DNA from: CAYGZA01 sp964354135
GTDB lineage: Bacteria > Planctomycetota > Planctomycetia > Pirellulales > Thermoguttaceae
DNA length: 30,981 nucleotides
NCBI GenBank assembly: GCA_964354135.1
Contig: CAYGZA010000034.1
Location: 1-30,981, forward strand
Direction: 5' to 3'
Under the pieces are notes generated by a model that was given only the letters and a program-made list of their open reading frames with translations, was not told the DNA's origin and did not search any database. How positions within the stretch are numbered: position 1 is the stretch's first letter; each line of letters begins with the position of its first letter. The position numbers were made by a program, and so were the translations under genes. Shown here piece by piece: positions 23,840 to 30,981 of the stretch.

Positions 23840-26200
23840 ATGAACGAGAGAACGGCCAGGTTGCGGCGGGCGAGCCTCGATACCCCGCCCAGCATTTCCC
23901 ACGAGCGAGCCGGCCTGCTCACGGATTTCTATCAGGCCAACGAAGGGAAGTACTCGGTCCCCGTGATGCGGGCCCGCTCGTTCCATTACCTTTGCGAGCA
24001 CAAGACGATCTCCCTGGGCGAGGAGGAGCTGATCGTGGGCGAGCGCGGTCCCCGACCGAAGGCAACGCCCACCTATCCGGAGCTGACCTGCCACAGCCTG
24101 GAAGACCTCCGCATCCTGAACTCGCGGCCCAAGACGAGCTACGCCGTTTCCGAGGAGTGCTTCAAGGTCTACGAGGAGAAGATCATCCCCTACTGGCGCG
24201 ACCGCAACATGCGGGACAAGATCTTCCAGGCGGTTTCCGGGCGGTGGCGGGCGGCCTACGACGCCGGCATCTTCACCGAGTTCATGGAGCAACGGGCCCC
24301 CGGCCACACCGTGCTGGACGACAAGGTTTACCGCAAGGGAATGCTCGACTTCAAGGACGACATCGCCGGCGCCATCCACGCCCTCGACTGGCTCGGCGAT
24401 CCCGAGGCCTACGCGAAGCACGAGCAGCTCCTGGCCATGCTCATTGCCTGCGACACGGTGATCCTCTTCGCGCGGCGTCACGCGAAGCTGGCCAGCGAGC
24501 TTGCCGCGCGGGAGCCGAATCCGGCCCGGAAGGCGGAACTGGAGAAGATCGCCGACGTTTGCACGCACGTGCCGGCCCACGCCCCGCGGGATTTCCACGA
24601 GGCACTCCAGTATTACTGGTTCTGCCACCTGGCGGTGATCACGGAGCTCAACGGCTGGGACTCGTTCAATCCGGGGCACCTGGACCAGCACCTGCTGCCG
24701 TTTTACCGCAAAGGGCTTGCCGACGGGACGCTCACGCCCGAGAAGGCGCGGGAGCTGGTGGAGGCGTTCTTCGTCAAGTTCAACAATCACCCTGCGCCGC
24801 CTAAGGTCGGCGTGACCGCGGCCGAGAGCGGCACCTACACGGACTTCGCCAACATCAACCTCGGCGGCCTGTTGGCCGACGGCTCGGACGGCTCCAACGA
24901 GATTTCCCATCTCCTGCTGGACGTCATCGACAAGATGCACCTCTTGCAGCCCAGCAGCAACCTGCAGCTCTCGCGCAAGACCCCCGAGGTGCTCCTGAAG
25001 CACGCGCTCCGCGTCGTGCGCAAGGGCTACGGGTTCCCCTCGATCTTCAATACCGACGCCGTAGTCCAGGAACAGCTTCGTCAAGGAAAGTCGCTGGAGG
25101 ACGCGCGGGCCGGCGGGTGCAGCGGCTGCGTCGAGACCGGGGCCTTCGGCAAAGAGGCGTACATCCTCACCGGCTACTTCAACCTCGTGAAGGTGCTGGA
25201 GCTGGCGCTGCACGACGGCGTCGATCCGCGCACGGGCAAGCAGCTTGGGCTCCGCACCGGCAGCCCCGAGAGCTTCGCCACGTTCGACGATCTCTTCGCT
25301 GCCTTCCGCCGCCAGTTGCACCACTTCATCGAGATCAAGCTCCAGGGGAACCAGCTCATCGAGCAGATGTATGCCGCGATGATGCCGGCCCCGTTCCTCT
25401 CCGTCATTACCGACGACTGCACCAAGAAGGGGAAGGACTACAACGCCGGCGGGGCACGCTACAACAATTCCTACATCCAGTTCGTCGGCATCGGCAGCCT
25501 CACCGATTGCCTGGCCGCGCTCGAGCAGTTCGTCTTCGAGGAAGAGATGATGCCGCTGGGGGACCTGGTCCGGGCGTTGGACGCCGATTTCGTCGGGAAC
25601 GAGAAGCTCCGTCACTGGCTGGTCAACCGCACCCACAAGTACGGCAACGACGACGATGACGCCGACGGACTTATGGTCCGGGTGTTCAACGCCCTCTTCG
25701 AGGAAGTCGACGGTCGGCCCAACTCGAAGGGCGGCTGCTACCGCGTCGAGATGCTGCCGACCACCTGCCACGTCTACTTCGGCTCGGTGACCGGGGCCAT
25801 GCCTGACGGCCGCAAGGCGGGTCTGCCCGTTTCCGAGGGGATCTCGCCGGTGCAGGGGGCGGACCGCCGGGGGCCGACCGCCGTGATCAAGTCGGCCGCC
25901 AAGATGGACCACGTGAAGACCGGGGGCACGCTCTTGAACATGAAGTTCGCGCCCTCGCTCCTGGACGACGACAACGGCATCGACAAGCTGGCCCACCTCG
26001 TCCGCAGCTACTTCAAGATGGACGGCCACCACGTGCAGTTCAACGTGGTCCGCGCCGAGACGCTCCGCGAGGCCCAGGCCGCGCCGGAAGCCCACCGCGA
26101 CTTGATCGTCCGCGTGGCGGGCTACAGCGACTACTTCTGCGACCTCGCGCGCGACCTCCAGGACGAGATCATCGCCCGCACGGAACATGCGGTGTTTTGA
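23840..26200 (+). CDS. Glycyl-radical enzyme, trans-4-hydroxy-L-proline dehydratase (HypD)-like
   Basis: This 786-residue cytoplasmic enzyme is oxygen-sensitive. The radical glycine is Gly761 in RVAGYSDYF, and the thiyl cysteine and base are Cys430 and Glu432 in GCSGCVET. The HypD residues I recall (His160, Asp278, Phe340, Cys434, Glu436, Tyr450, Thr645, Gly765) map to His156, Asp274, Phe336, Cys430, Glu432, Tyr446, Thr641 and Gly761, a constant offset of -4. Long blocks such as TEFMEQRAPGHTV and ANINLGG also match. HypD dehydrates trans-4-hydroxy-L-proline to pyrroline-5-carboxylate. ATG 23840 has AGGTGG 8 bases upstream; a GTG at 23828 is less likely. No proC is in view, so the hydroxyproline role rests on active-site conservation. 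Confidence 0.82.
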   Translation: MNERTARLRRASLDTPPSISHERAGLLTDFYQANEGKYSVPVMRARSFHYLCEHKTISLGEEELIVGERGPRPKATPTYPELTCHSLEDLRILNSRPKTSYAVSEECFKVYEEKIIPYWRDRNMRDKIFQAVSGRWRAAYDAGIFTEFMEQRAPGHTVLDDKVYRKGMLDFKDDIAGAIHALDWLGDPEAYAKHEQLLAMLIACDTVILFARRHAKLASELAAREPNPARKAELEKIADVCTHVPAHAPRDFHEALQYYWFCHLAVITELNGWDSFNPGHLDQHLLPFYRKGLADGTLTPEKARELVEAFFVKFNNHPAPPKVGVTAAESGTYTDFANINLGGLLADGSDGSNEISHLLLDVIDKMHLLQPSSNLQLSRKTPEVLLKHALRVVRKGYGFPSIFNTDAVVQEQLRQGKSLEDARAGGCSGCVETGAFGKEAYILTGYFNLVKVLELALHDGVDPRTGKQLGLRTGSPESFATFDDLFAAFRRQLHHFIEIKLQGNQLIEQMYAAMMPAPFLSVITDDCTKKGKDYNAGGARYNNSYIQFVGIGSLTDCLAALEQFVFEEEMMPLGDLVRALDADFVGNEKLRHWLVNRTHKYGNDDDDADGLMVRVFNALFEEVDGRPNSKGGCYRVEMLPTTCHVYFGSVTGAMPDGRKAGLPVSEGISPVQGADRRGPTAVIKSAAKMDHVKTGGTLLNMKFAPSLLDDDNGIDKLAHLVRSYFKMDGHHVQFNVVRAETLREAQAAPEAHRDLIVRVAGYSDYFCDLARDLQDEIIARTEHAVF

Positions 26201-26259
26201 CCAGATGCACCGGTGTGTGTTGCAGGGCGGATTAGTCCCTCATGGCAAGACCTGATAGA

Positions 26260-26358
26260 TTGGGTGGCACGCCCTCACAACGCGCAGCGTCGGGTAGGCG
26301 TGGTTCCCTGGAATACATGCCGACCCGCGGCTGCGCCACGTGACGGCATGCCACCCAA
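26260..26358. repeat. 99-bp inverted-repeat (MITE/REP-like) element
   Basis: TTGGGTGGCACGCC (26260-26273) and GGCATGCCACCCAA (26345-26358) are complementary with one mismatch. The interior can form smaller stems (TGCCG/CGGCA types). It lies in the 248-bp gap between the glycyl-radical enzyme and the toxin-antitoxin pair and encodes no protein. It could also terminate the upstream operon. Confidence 0.75.
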
Positions 26359-26397
26359 GGTTGCAGTCTGTTACTGCACTTGCCTTGGCACGCAGGC

Positions 26398-26427
26398 TTG
26401 AACTTGCCGTCGGTAGGGTGGTAGAAT
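26398..26427 (+). promoter_or_regulatory. Candidate promoter for the toxin-antitoxin pair
   Basis: TTGAAC (26398-26403) and TAGAAT (26422-26427) are 18 bases apart. Transcription would start just before the AAGGAG at 26435-26440, giving a very short leader. No operator palindrome was recognised. Confidence 0.4.
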
Positions 26428-26448
26428 TCACCGAAAGGAGACTCTCCC

Positions 26449-26667
26449 GTGACTTCCCTTCTTCAAGAGGCCTTCGCGAAGGCTGCGGCGTTACCGCCGG
26501 CGGAGCAAGACGTCCTGGCTTCCCGGTTGTTGGCCGAGTTGGCGGAGGAGGACGAGTTTGACCGCGCCATCGCCGCCTCTTCCGACAAGCTGGCACGCCT
26601 CGCTCGGGAGGCCCTCGCAGAACACCGCGCCGGGCTCACCGAGGAACTGGATCCGGACCGCCTATGA
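26449..26667 (+). CDS. Putative type II antitoxin
   Basis: This 72-residue acidic protein (LPPAEQDVLASRLLAELAEEDEFDRAIAAS) resembles the short helical antitoxins paired with ParE/RelE-like toxins. It starts at GTG 26449, 8 bases after AAGGAG (26435-26440). The Glu/Asp-rich C-terminal half (LTEELDPDRL) suits binding to a basic toxin. Its stop overlaps the start of the next gene in an ATGA at 26664-26667, the usual coupling of such pairs. No DNA-binding fold can be assigned with certainty. Confidence 0.75.
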   Translation: MTSLLQEAFAKAAALPPAEQDVLASRLLAELAEEDEFDRAIAASSDKLARLAREALAEHRAGLTEELDPDRL

Positions 26668-26933
26668 ATTCTCGGACGACACGAGGGTTCCGGGAGCGGT
26701 TCGCGGCGCTGCCGGCGCATGTCCAGCGTCAAGCCCGAGGAGCCTATCGGCTGTTTCGGCAGAACGCAGCTCACCCCGGGCTCCACTTCAAGCAGGTACA
26801 TGGGGACCCGCCGACCTACTCCGCCCGCGTCGGGATCGGCTATCGCGCTGCAGGAGTTCTCGACGGCCAGACGGTGACTTGGTTCTGGATTGGGACGCAC
26901 GCCGACTACGACAAGCTTCTGGAACACCTGTGA
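26664..26933 (+). CDS. Putative RelE/ParE-family toxin
   Basis: This 89-residue basic protein has the layout of RelE/ParE-like toxins: an N-terminal helical part (RFAALPAHVQRQARGAYRLF) and a C-terminal beta-sheet ending in TWFWIGTHADYDKLL. The H-x2-YDKLL ending is typical of the subgroup. The ATG at 26664 overlaps the antitoxin stop by four bases. RelE members cleave mRNA on the ribosome and ParE members inhibit gyrase. The sequence does not decide between them. Confidence 0.75.
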   Translation: MNSRTTRGFRERFAALPAHVQRQARGAYRLFRQNAAHPGLHFKQVHGDPPTYSARVGIGYRAAGVLDGQTVTWFWIGTHADYDKLLEHL

Positions 26934-27015
26934 AGGTCGAATGGGCAGCGCGCCGTTTGTTGCATGCGTAGCGCAGGACGTAAAGCCGCTGAGGCATAGG
27001 GGCGCAAACTTCCCA

Positions 27016-27042
27016 CGGGTCGGCAGGGGCCTTGCCGTCCCG
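27016..27042 (+). promoter_or_regulatory. Leader hairpin before the ABC transporter operon
   Basis: CGGG and CGGCA (27016-27025) pair with TGCCG and CCCG (27033-27042) around a 7-base loop, with a single T-T mismatch. It ends just before the GAGGAG ribosome binding site of the GTG start at 27063. It could end upstream transcription or stabilise the operon mRNA. There is no T tract. Confidence 0.35.
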
Positions 27043-27062
27043 CGTGATCGAGGAGAGAAGTT

Positions 27063-27989
27063 GTGAACCGCAAGTTGGCTGTTTTGGCAGCGGTTGGCGT
27101 ATTGGCCTTGGCGGCCGGTTGTCAGAAGCAGGAGCGGGGCCGGCTGCTGGCGGTCACCTTCCAGACGATGGACAATCCGTTCTTCGTCGATCTGAACGAC
27201 GGACTCCAGGAAGTGATCCAGGCCCACGGCGACCGCCTGGTGACGCTCGACGCCCAGTGGGACGATCTGAAGCAACTGAACGACATCTCCGACATGATCC
27301 ACCGCGGGGCGGCGGGGATCTTCGTCAATCCGGTGGATTGGGAAGGGATCCGCGGGAGCCTGCTGAAGGCCAAGGAGAAGGGCGTTCCCTGCATCGTGGT
27401 GGATGCCCCCGCCAAGGACAAGGACCTGGCGCTGTGTACGGTGGCCTCGGACAACGTGAAGGCCGGGCGCCTTGCGGCAGAGGCATTGCTCAAGGCCCGC
27501 CGGCCGGCCAACATCATCATCCTGCACCACTCGCTCAACAAGGCGTGCCTGGACCGCGTCGCCGGGTTCAGGGAAGTCATCGACAAGTATCCCGACGAGA
27601 TGAAGGTCCTCACGACTCAAGAGGGCAAAGGGACCACCGACGGGGCCCGGCCCGTCGTGCAGGACCTGATCCAGCGGTTCCCCCAGGTCAACGCCGTCTT
27701 TGCCATCAACGACCCGAGCGCCCTGGGAGCCGTCTCTGCCCTGGAGGCGGCCGACCGGCTCAAGGACGTGACGATCGTGACCGTGGACGGCTCGCAGGAA
27801 GGCGTCGAGGCGGTCAAGGCCGGCAGGCTTCTCTCCACGTCGGCGCAATTCCCCAGGGAAATCGGCCGCATCGCCGCGGAGAAGCTCTACGAGCACCTCG
27901 AAGGCAAACCGGTCAAGCAGGAAGTCACGGTCCGCGTGGAACTCATCGACAAGGCCGGCGCCGATTCGTTCCTGAAAGCCAAGGAATGA
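27063..27989 (+). CDS. Ribose-type ABC transporter substrate-binding lipoprotein
   Basis: This 308-residue periplasmic binding protein is of the RbsB/Peripla_BP_4 type. The signal MNRKLAVLAAVGVLALAAGC ends in a lipobox with lipid Cys20. The mature part shows the two-lobe pattern: LAVTFQTMDNPFFVDLNDGL, IFVNPVDWEGI, VASDNVKAGRLAAEAL, AVFAINDPSALGA and TIVTVDGSQEGVEAV. The start is GTG 27063, preceded by GAGGAG. It is the first gene of a three-gene importer operon, with the ATPase ATG 4 bases after its stop. The ligand is likely a sugar or polyol, but these proteins also bind other small molecules, and the nearby glycyl-radical enzyme leaves the ligand open. Confidence 0.92.
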   Translation: MNRKLAVLAAVGVLALAAGCQKQERGRLLAVTFQTMDNPFFVDLNDGLQEVIQAHGDRLVTLDAQWDDLKQLNDISDMIHRGAAGIFVNPVDWEGIRGSLLKAKEKGVPCIVVDAPAKDKDLALCTVASDNVKAGRLAAEALLKARRPANIIILHHSLNKACLDRVAGFREVIDKYPDEMKVLTTQEGKGTTDGARPVVQDLIQRFPQVNAVFAINDPSALGAVSALEAADRLKDVTIVTVDGSQEGVEAVKAGRLLSTSAQFPREIGRIAAEKLYEHLEGKPVKQEVTVRVELIDKAGADSFLKAKE

Positions 27990-27993
27990 AGCG

Positions 27994-29517
27994 ATGGCCG
28001 ATGCCCCTCCGAGTCAGGCGCCGCTTCTGGCCTTTCGCGGCGTGACGAAGCGCTTCACCGGGGTCACGGCCCTGGACCGGGTGGACTTCGAGCTCCGGCG
28101 CGGCGAGATCCACGCCCTGCTGGGCGAAAACGGGGCGGGCAAATCCACGCTCATCAAGGTCCTCGGCGGCATCCACGTCCCCGATCTCGGCACGATTGCC
28201 ATCGACGGCCGCCGGGTGAGCATCCGCAGCGTGGCCGACGCCGACCGCCACGGCGTCCGCATCATCCACCAGGAGTTGTCGCTGGCGCCGAACCTCTCGG
28301 TGGCCGAAAACGTTTACCTCGGCCGCGAGCCGGAGCGCCTGGGGTGGCTGCGCCGGCGCAAGATGCACGATGACGCCGCAGCCCTGATCTCCACGCTCGG
28401 CTTGGAGGAAATCCGCGACGTGGGCCGCAGGGTGGCCGATCTCAGCGTCGCCGAGCAGCAGTTGGTGGAGATCGCCCGGGCCTTGTCGGCCCAAGCGCGG
28501 ATCCTGGTGCTCGACGAGCCGACCTCGGCTCTCTCGGAGTCGGAGGCCGAGGCCCTCTTCGCCACGCTCCGCCGCTTGCGGTCGCAAGGGGTGGGAATCA
28601 TCTACATCTCCCATCGGCTGGAGGAAGTGCTGCGGCTGGCCGACCGCATCACCGTGCTCCGCGACGGGCGGTCGATCGGCACGCAGCCGGCCGCCGGCGT
28701 GAACCAGGGGGAACTCATCCGCTGGATGGTGGGCCGGGACATCAAGGAGCATTTCCATCGCCCCGGCAGCCGGCCGGGCGAGGTGGCCCTGGAGGTCCGG
28801 GACCTCTGGGGGCCGAAGACGTTCGGCGTGAGTTTCGCGCTCCGCTACGGCGAGATCCTCGGGATTGCCGGGTTGGTGGGCTCGGGACGCACGGAGCTTG
28901 CCCGCACGTTGTTCGGGATCGATCCGGTCCGGCGGGGTCGGATTCTCGTGGACGGCCGCCCGGTCTCGCTCCGGAGGCCGCGCGACGCTTTGGCTTGCGG
29001 CATCGTGCTCGTGCCCGAGGACCGCCAGCGCGAAGGGCTGGTGATGATCCAGTCCCTGGGCTTCAATCTCGCCCTGCCGTGGGTCGATCGCTGGATCACC
29101 GCCTGCCTGCCGGATTGGCGGCGCCGGCGCGAGATCGTGGACGGGGCGATCCGGGACTTCCGCATCCGCACGGCGGATCCCGAACACCCGGTGAGCGTCC
29201 TTTCCGGCGGGAACCAGCAAAAGACCCTGGTGGCCCGCTGGATGCGAGAGCGGCCCAAGATCCTGCTGCTCGACGAGCCGACCCGCGGCGTCGACGTCGG
29301 CGCCCGCGAGGAGATGTTCGACCTCGTCGGGTCGCTGGTGGAGTCGGGAATGGCGGTGCTCCTGATTTCCTCGGACCTTTCCGAGGTGATGCAGACCTCG
29401 CACCGCATCGCGCTCTACCGGGACGGGCGGATCGTCCGGACGGATGCCGCCGGCGCGCTGACCCCCGAAGCCGTCATGGTGCACCTGACAGGAGCCCGGA
29501 CCGATGAAACTGGCTAG
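27994..29517 (+). CDS. Ribose/galactose-type ABC transporter ATPase (two ABC domains)
   Basis: This 507-residue protein is of the RbsA/MglA type. The first ABC half has Walker A GENGAGKST (44-52), a short signature DLSVAEQQ and Walker B ILVLDEPTSAL. The second half has the usual degenerate Walker A-like GLVGSGRTE, a full LSGGNQQKT signature and Walker B ILLLDEPTRGVD. It energises uptake through the permease encoded next. It follows the binding-protein gene by 4 bases, and its last 14 bases overlap the permease gene. ATG 27994 is supported by length and position. All nucleotide-binding motifs appear intact. Confidence 0.95.
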   Translation: MADAPPSQAPLLAFRGVTKRFTGVTALDRVDFELRRGEIHALLGENGAGKSTLIKVLGGIHVPDLGTIAIDGRRVSIRSVADADRHGVRIIHQELSLAPNLSVAENVYLGREPERLGWLRRRKMHDDAAALISTLGLEEIRDVGRRVADLSVAEQQLVEIARALSAQARILVLDEPTSALSESEAEALFATLRRLRSQGVGIIYISHRLEEVLRLADRITVLRDGRSIGTQPAAGVNQGELIRWMVGRDIKEHFHRPGSRPGEVALEVRDLWGPKTFGVSFALRYGEILGIAGLVGSGRTELARTLFGIDPVRRGRILVDGRPVSLRRPRDALACGIVLVPEDRQREGLVMIQSLGFNLALPWVDRWITACLPDWRRRREIVDGAIRDFRIRTADPEHPVSVLSGGNQQKTLVARWMRERPKILLLDEPTRGVDVGAREEMFDLVGSLVESGMAVLLISSDLSEVMQTSHRIALYRDGRIVRTDAAGALTPEAVMVHLTGARTDETG

Positions 29518-30496
29518 GCAACTCCTTCCCCTGCTGATTGCCGTCGTGGTTCTGCAACTGGTGTTCCGCTTCGGGTTTCCGTACCCTTGGTGGGACGGGC
29601 TCCACTATTGGCACGGGGTCCCCGAGTTCTGGGACGTCGACAACCAGATCAATCTGGCCCAGCAGATCTCGGTCAACGCGATCCTCGCCTTTGGGATGAC
29701 GCTGACGATCCTGATCGGAGGGATCGATCTTTCCGTGGGATACGTCCTGACCCTGGCGGGAACGACTACGGTCTATCTGCTGGGGCTGGGCCAACCGGAG
29801 ACGCAGAGTGCGGTGCGGTTGGTGCTGGCGACGTCGGCCGGCATCGCGGTGGCGGGATTGTTCGGCGCGTTCAACGGCCTGTGCGCGGCCAAGACGAAAA
29901 TGCCGCCGTTCATCGTCACGCTCGGCACGATGCTCATCGCCCGTGGGGCCGCCCTCCGCTTCAACGAGGGTCGTCCCATGCGCATCCCGGCCCACGAGGA
30001 TGTCTTCCTTGCCCTCGGCAGAGACCGCCTGTTCGACAGGATCCCGTACCCGGTGATCGTGATGGGCGCAATCTTCCTCTTGGCCATGCTCCTCTTGCAC
30101 CGCACGCGGTTCGGCCAGCACCTCTACGCCATCGGCGGCAACCGCGAGGCGGCCCGCTACACCGGCATTCCCGTGGCCCGGCGCCAGATCGCGGTGTACG
30201 TGATCTGCTCGCTCTTGGCGGGGCTCGCCGGCCTGATTCACACCTCCCAGCTCTATTCCGCCCGGCCGGACTCCGGGCGGGGCTACGAATTGAACGCCAT
30301 CGCGGCGGCAGTGGTCGGCGGGACGAGTTTCAACGGCGGGGTCGGCACCATGGCCGGCACGCTCCTGGGAGCGATCATCATCGGGATTGTCAACAAGGGA
30401 TTGAACCAGGCCGAAGTCCACCATTCGTACCAGGACATCATCAAGGGCCTGGTGATCCTGGCGGCGGTCTACATCGACATCCGTCGGCGCAAGTGA
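29504..30496 (+). CDS. Ribose-type ABC transporter permease
   Basis: This 330-residue multi-pass inner membrane protein of the RbsC/BPD_transp_2 type has about eight to ten hydrophobic helices. Family motifs include LTILIGGIDLSVGYVLTLAG, PPFIVTLGTMLIARG, YAIGGNREAARYTGI and NAIAAAVVGGTSFNGGVG. ATG 29504 follows CAGGAG and overlaps the ATPase gene by 14 bases, indicating translational coupling. It completes the importer with the lipoprotein and ATPase. The ligand is not predictable from the permease. Confidence 0.93.
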   Translation: MKLARQLLPLLIAVVVLQLVFRFGFPYPWWDGLHYWHGVPEFWDVDNQINLAQQISVNAILAFGMTLTILIGGIDLSVGYVLTLAGTTTVYLLGLGQPETQSAVRLVLATSAGIAVAGLFGAFNGLCAAKTKMPPFIVTLGTMLIARGAALRFNEGRPMRIPAHEDVFLALGRDRLFDRIPYPVIVMGAIFLLAMLLLHRTRFGQHLYAIGGNREAARYTGIPVARRQIAVYVICSLLAGLAGLIHTSQLYSARPDSGRGYELNAIAAAVVGGTSFNGGVGTMAGTLLGAIIIGIVNKGLNQAEVHHSYQDIIKGLVILAAVYIDIRRRK

Positions 30497-30610
30497 TTGG
30501 CAAGAGAAGCTTTAGATCGTCTGCGTTGACCGCAGGCGCGATTCGCCGAGTCCCCTGAGGGAGGGCCTCCCCTTGATGGAATCGCCCGCTGCGGCGAGAA
30601 TTGCACCCTA
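30497..30610. other. Stem-loops between the ABC operon and the riboswitch
   Basis: Three nested or adjacent hairpins are present: CTGCG/CGCAG at 30521-30535, GCGATTC (30538-30544) with GAATCGC (30579-30585), and GGGAGG/CCTCCC at 30559-30571. They may end transcription of the ABC operon, although none has a T tract. A promoter for the permease leader must also lie here or within the riboswitch upstream edge. It was not recognised. Confidence 0.4.
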
Positions 30611-30750
30611 TTGCCGCCTAATCCTGCATCCAGCCTGGGCGCGGGAACGGGGGACCCACTGAGCCGCCGCCAACCGGCTCCGGGGCGCAGGTCCGTTTTG
30701 CGGACCGGGGTACTTTCAAACCCTAGCCCGTCAGCTAACCCCGTCGGCAG
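30611..30750 (+). promoter_or_regulatory. ydaO/yuaA-type cyclic-di-AMP riboswitch (candidate)
   Basis: Several pieces of the ydaO consensus occur in order. The closing stem TGCCG (30612-30616) pairs with CGGCA (30745-30749). After it come CTAATCC (30618-30624), GGGGGACCCA (30649-30658) and a hairpin GGTCCG/CGGACC (30690-30706). The conserved 3' block CCGTCAGCTAACCCC (30728-30742) closely follows the family's CCGACAGCTAACTCC. This RNA class binds c-di-AMP and controls ion, osmolyte and cell-wall genes. It precedes an APC-type permease gene, a common target class. Confidence 0.82.
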
Positions 30751-30848
30751 GTCAAGGCCGGGCCTTGACCATGTTTGAAAGGGCCTTCGCGTCCGATGCG
30801 CTGACGAAGTGCCCCCGGGGTCGTAGCGCTCGATGGTGCGAAGGCGAT
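30750..30848 (+). promoter_or_regulatory. Expression platform: hairpin and ribosome-binding-site sequestering leader
   Basis: GGTCAAGGCC (30750-30759) and GGCCTTGACC (30761-30770) form a long stem starting at the riboswitch closing helix. GCCTTCGC (30783-30790) is perfectly complementary to GCGAAGGC (30838-30845), which contains the ribosome binding site. The same segment can instead pair with CGAAGTGCCC (30805-30814). The two exclusive pairings suggest control of translation. There is no poly-T terminator. Confidence 0.55.
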
Positions 30849-30981
30849 ATGTCTAGTTCTTCTGGCGACTCTGCCAAGGACCTCGTCGACCGTCTCCGCC
30901 GGCCGATCCAGGTGATCGTCGTCAGCAGCGTGATGTTCACGTTCATCTCCTACTGGCGCACGGCGGCGGTCGTGCTCTGCG
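30849..30981 (+). CDS. APC-superfamily permease, N-terminal part only
   Basis: The first 44 codons are visible and the gene runs off the right edge. ATG 30849 is preceded by GAAGGCG. The start (SSSSGDSAKDLVDRLRRPIQ) and the first membrane segment region (VIVVSSVMFTFISYWRTAAVVLC) resemble planctomycete APC-family amino acid or cation permeases. The upstream c-di-AMP riboswitch supports a transporter linked to osmotic or potassium balance. With so little sequence, the substrate cannot be stated. Confidence 0.6.
   Translation, partial: MSSSSGDSAKDLVDRLRRPIQVIVVSSVMFTFISYWRTAAVVLC

Noticed and set aside
23609..26188. Very long open frame on the minus strand opposite the glycyl-radical genes
   Set aside because: It is antisense to a clearly recognised enzyme, has no domain motifs and is rich in Val/Arg/Gly/Leu, as expected from a high-GC shadow frame.
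30750..30770. Intrinsic terminator after the riboswitch
   Set aside because: The hairpin is strong but is followed by ATGTTTGAAA instead of a T tract, so it was kept only as part of the leader structure.

Overview
The window is high-GC, gene-dense DNA that looks like a chromosome piece of a planctomycete, plausibly Pirellulales-like. This is inferred from family content, not from a marker gene. Pointers are a GYF_2 (DUF4339)/TolB-propeller protein, an MJ0042-type zinc-ribbon membrane protein, a giant TPR/FG-GAP/ASPIC lipoprotein, a Tat-exported sugar isomerase-like protein, several glycoside hydrolases without SusC/SusD, and several families of short palindromic repeats between genes. I saw no rRNA, tRNA, CRISPR array or transposase gene.

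Layout. 297-3185 (+) is a secreted GH116-like glycosidase. 3343-4728 (+) is a B12-binding radical SAM protein. 4581-4976 and 9694-10089 are a 396-bp direct repeat with two mismatches. It carries the convergent 3' ends of the radical SAM gene and of an SMP-30/gluconolactonase gene. Between the copies lies about 4.7 kb of partly lower-GC DNA with two minus-strand genes (GYF_2/TolB, 5145-8399; zinc ribbon/4 TM, 8440-9312). The intact SMP-30 gene follows (9819-10718, -), then the TPR/FG-GAP/ASPIC lipoprotein (10798-14361, -).

14721-20837 (+) is a co-directional carbohydrate-type cluster: a secreted putative glycoside hydrolase, a Tat-signal sugar isomerase/epimerase-like protein, a secreted GH2 enzyme, and a uroporphyrinogen-decarboxylase-like (MtaA/CmuA-type) protein. 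The GH2 gene contains an 85-bp inverted-repeat element that is read through in frame. A DUF885 metallopeptidase-like gene converges on this cluster (20859-22628, -).

22930-26200 (+) is a glycyl-radical enzyme activase followed directly by a glycyl-radical enzyme. The enzyme's active-site residues match trans-4-hydroxy-L-proline dehydratase (HypD) at a constant -4 offset, which points to anaerobic metabolism. A small toxin-antitoxin pair (26449-26933) sits beside a 99-bp inverted-repeat element. 27063-30496 (+) is a compact ribose-type ABC importer operon (lipoprotein binding protein, double ATPase, permease).

The right edge holds a good candidate ydaO-type cyclic-di-AMP riboswitch (30611-30750). 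Its downstream leader can hide the ribosome binding site of a truncated APC-type permease gene (30849 to the edge). Taken together the genes suggest extracellular and periplasmic breakdown of glycans or glycoproteins, uptake of a small product, and an oxygen-sensitive radical step. The actual substrates cannot be read from the sequence.
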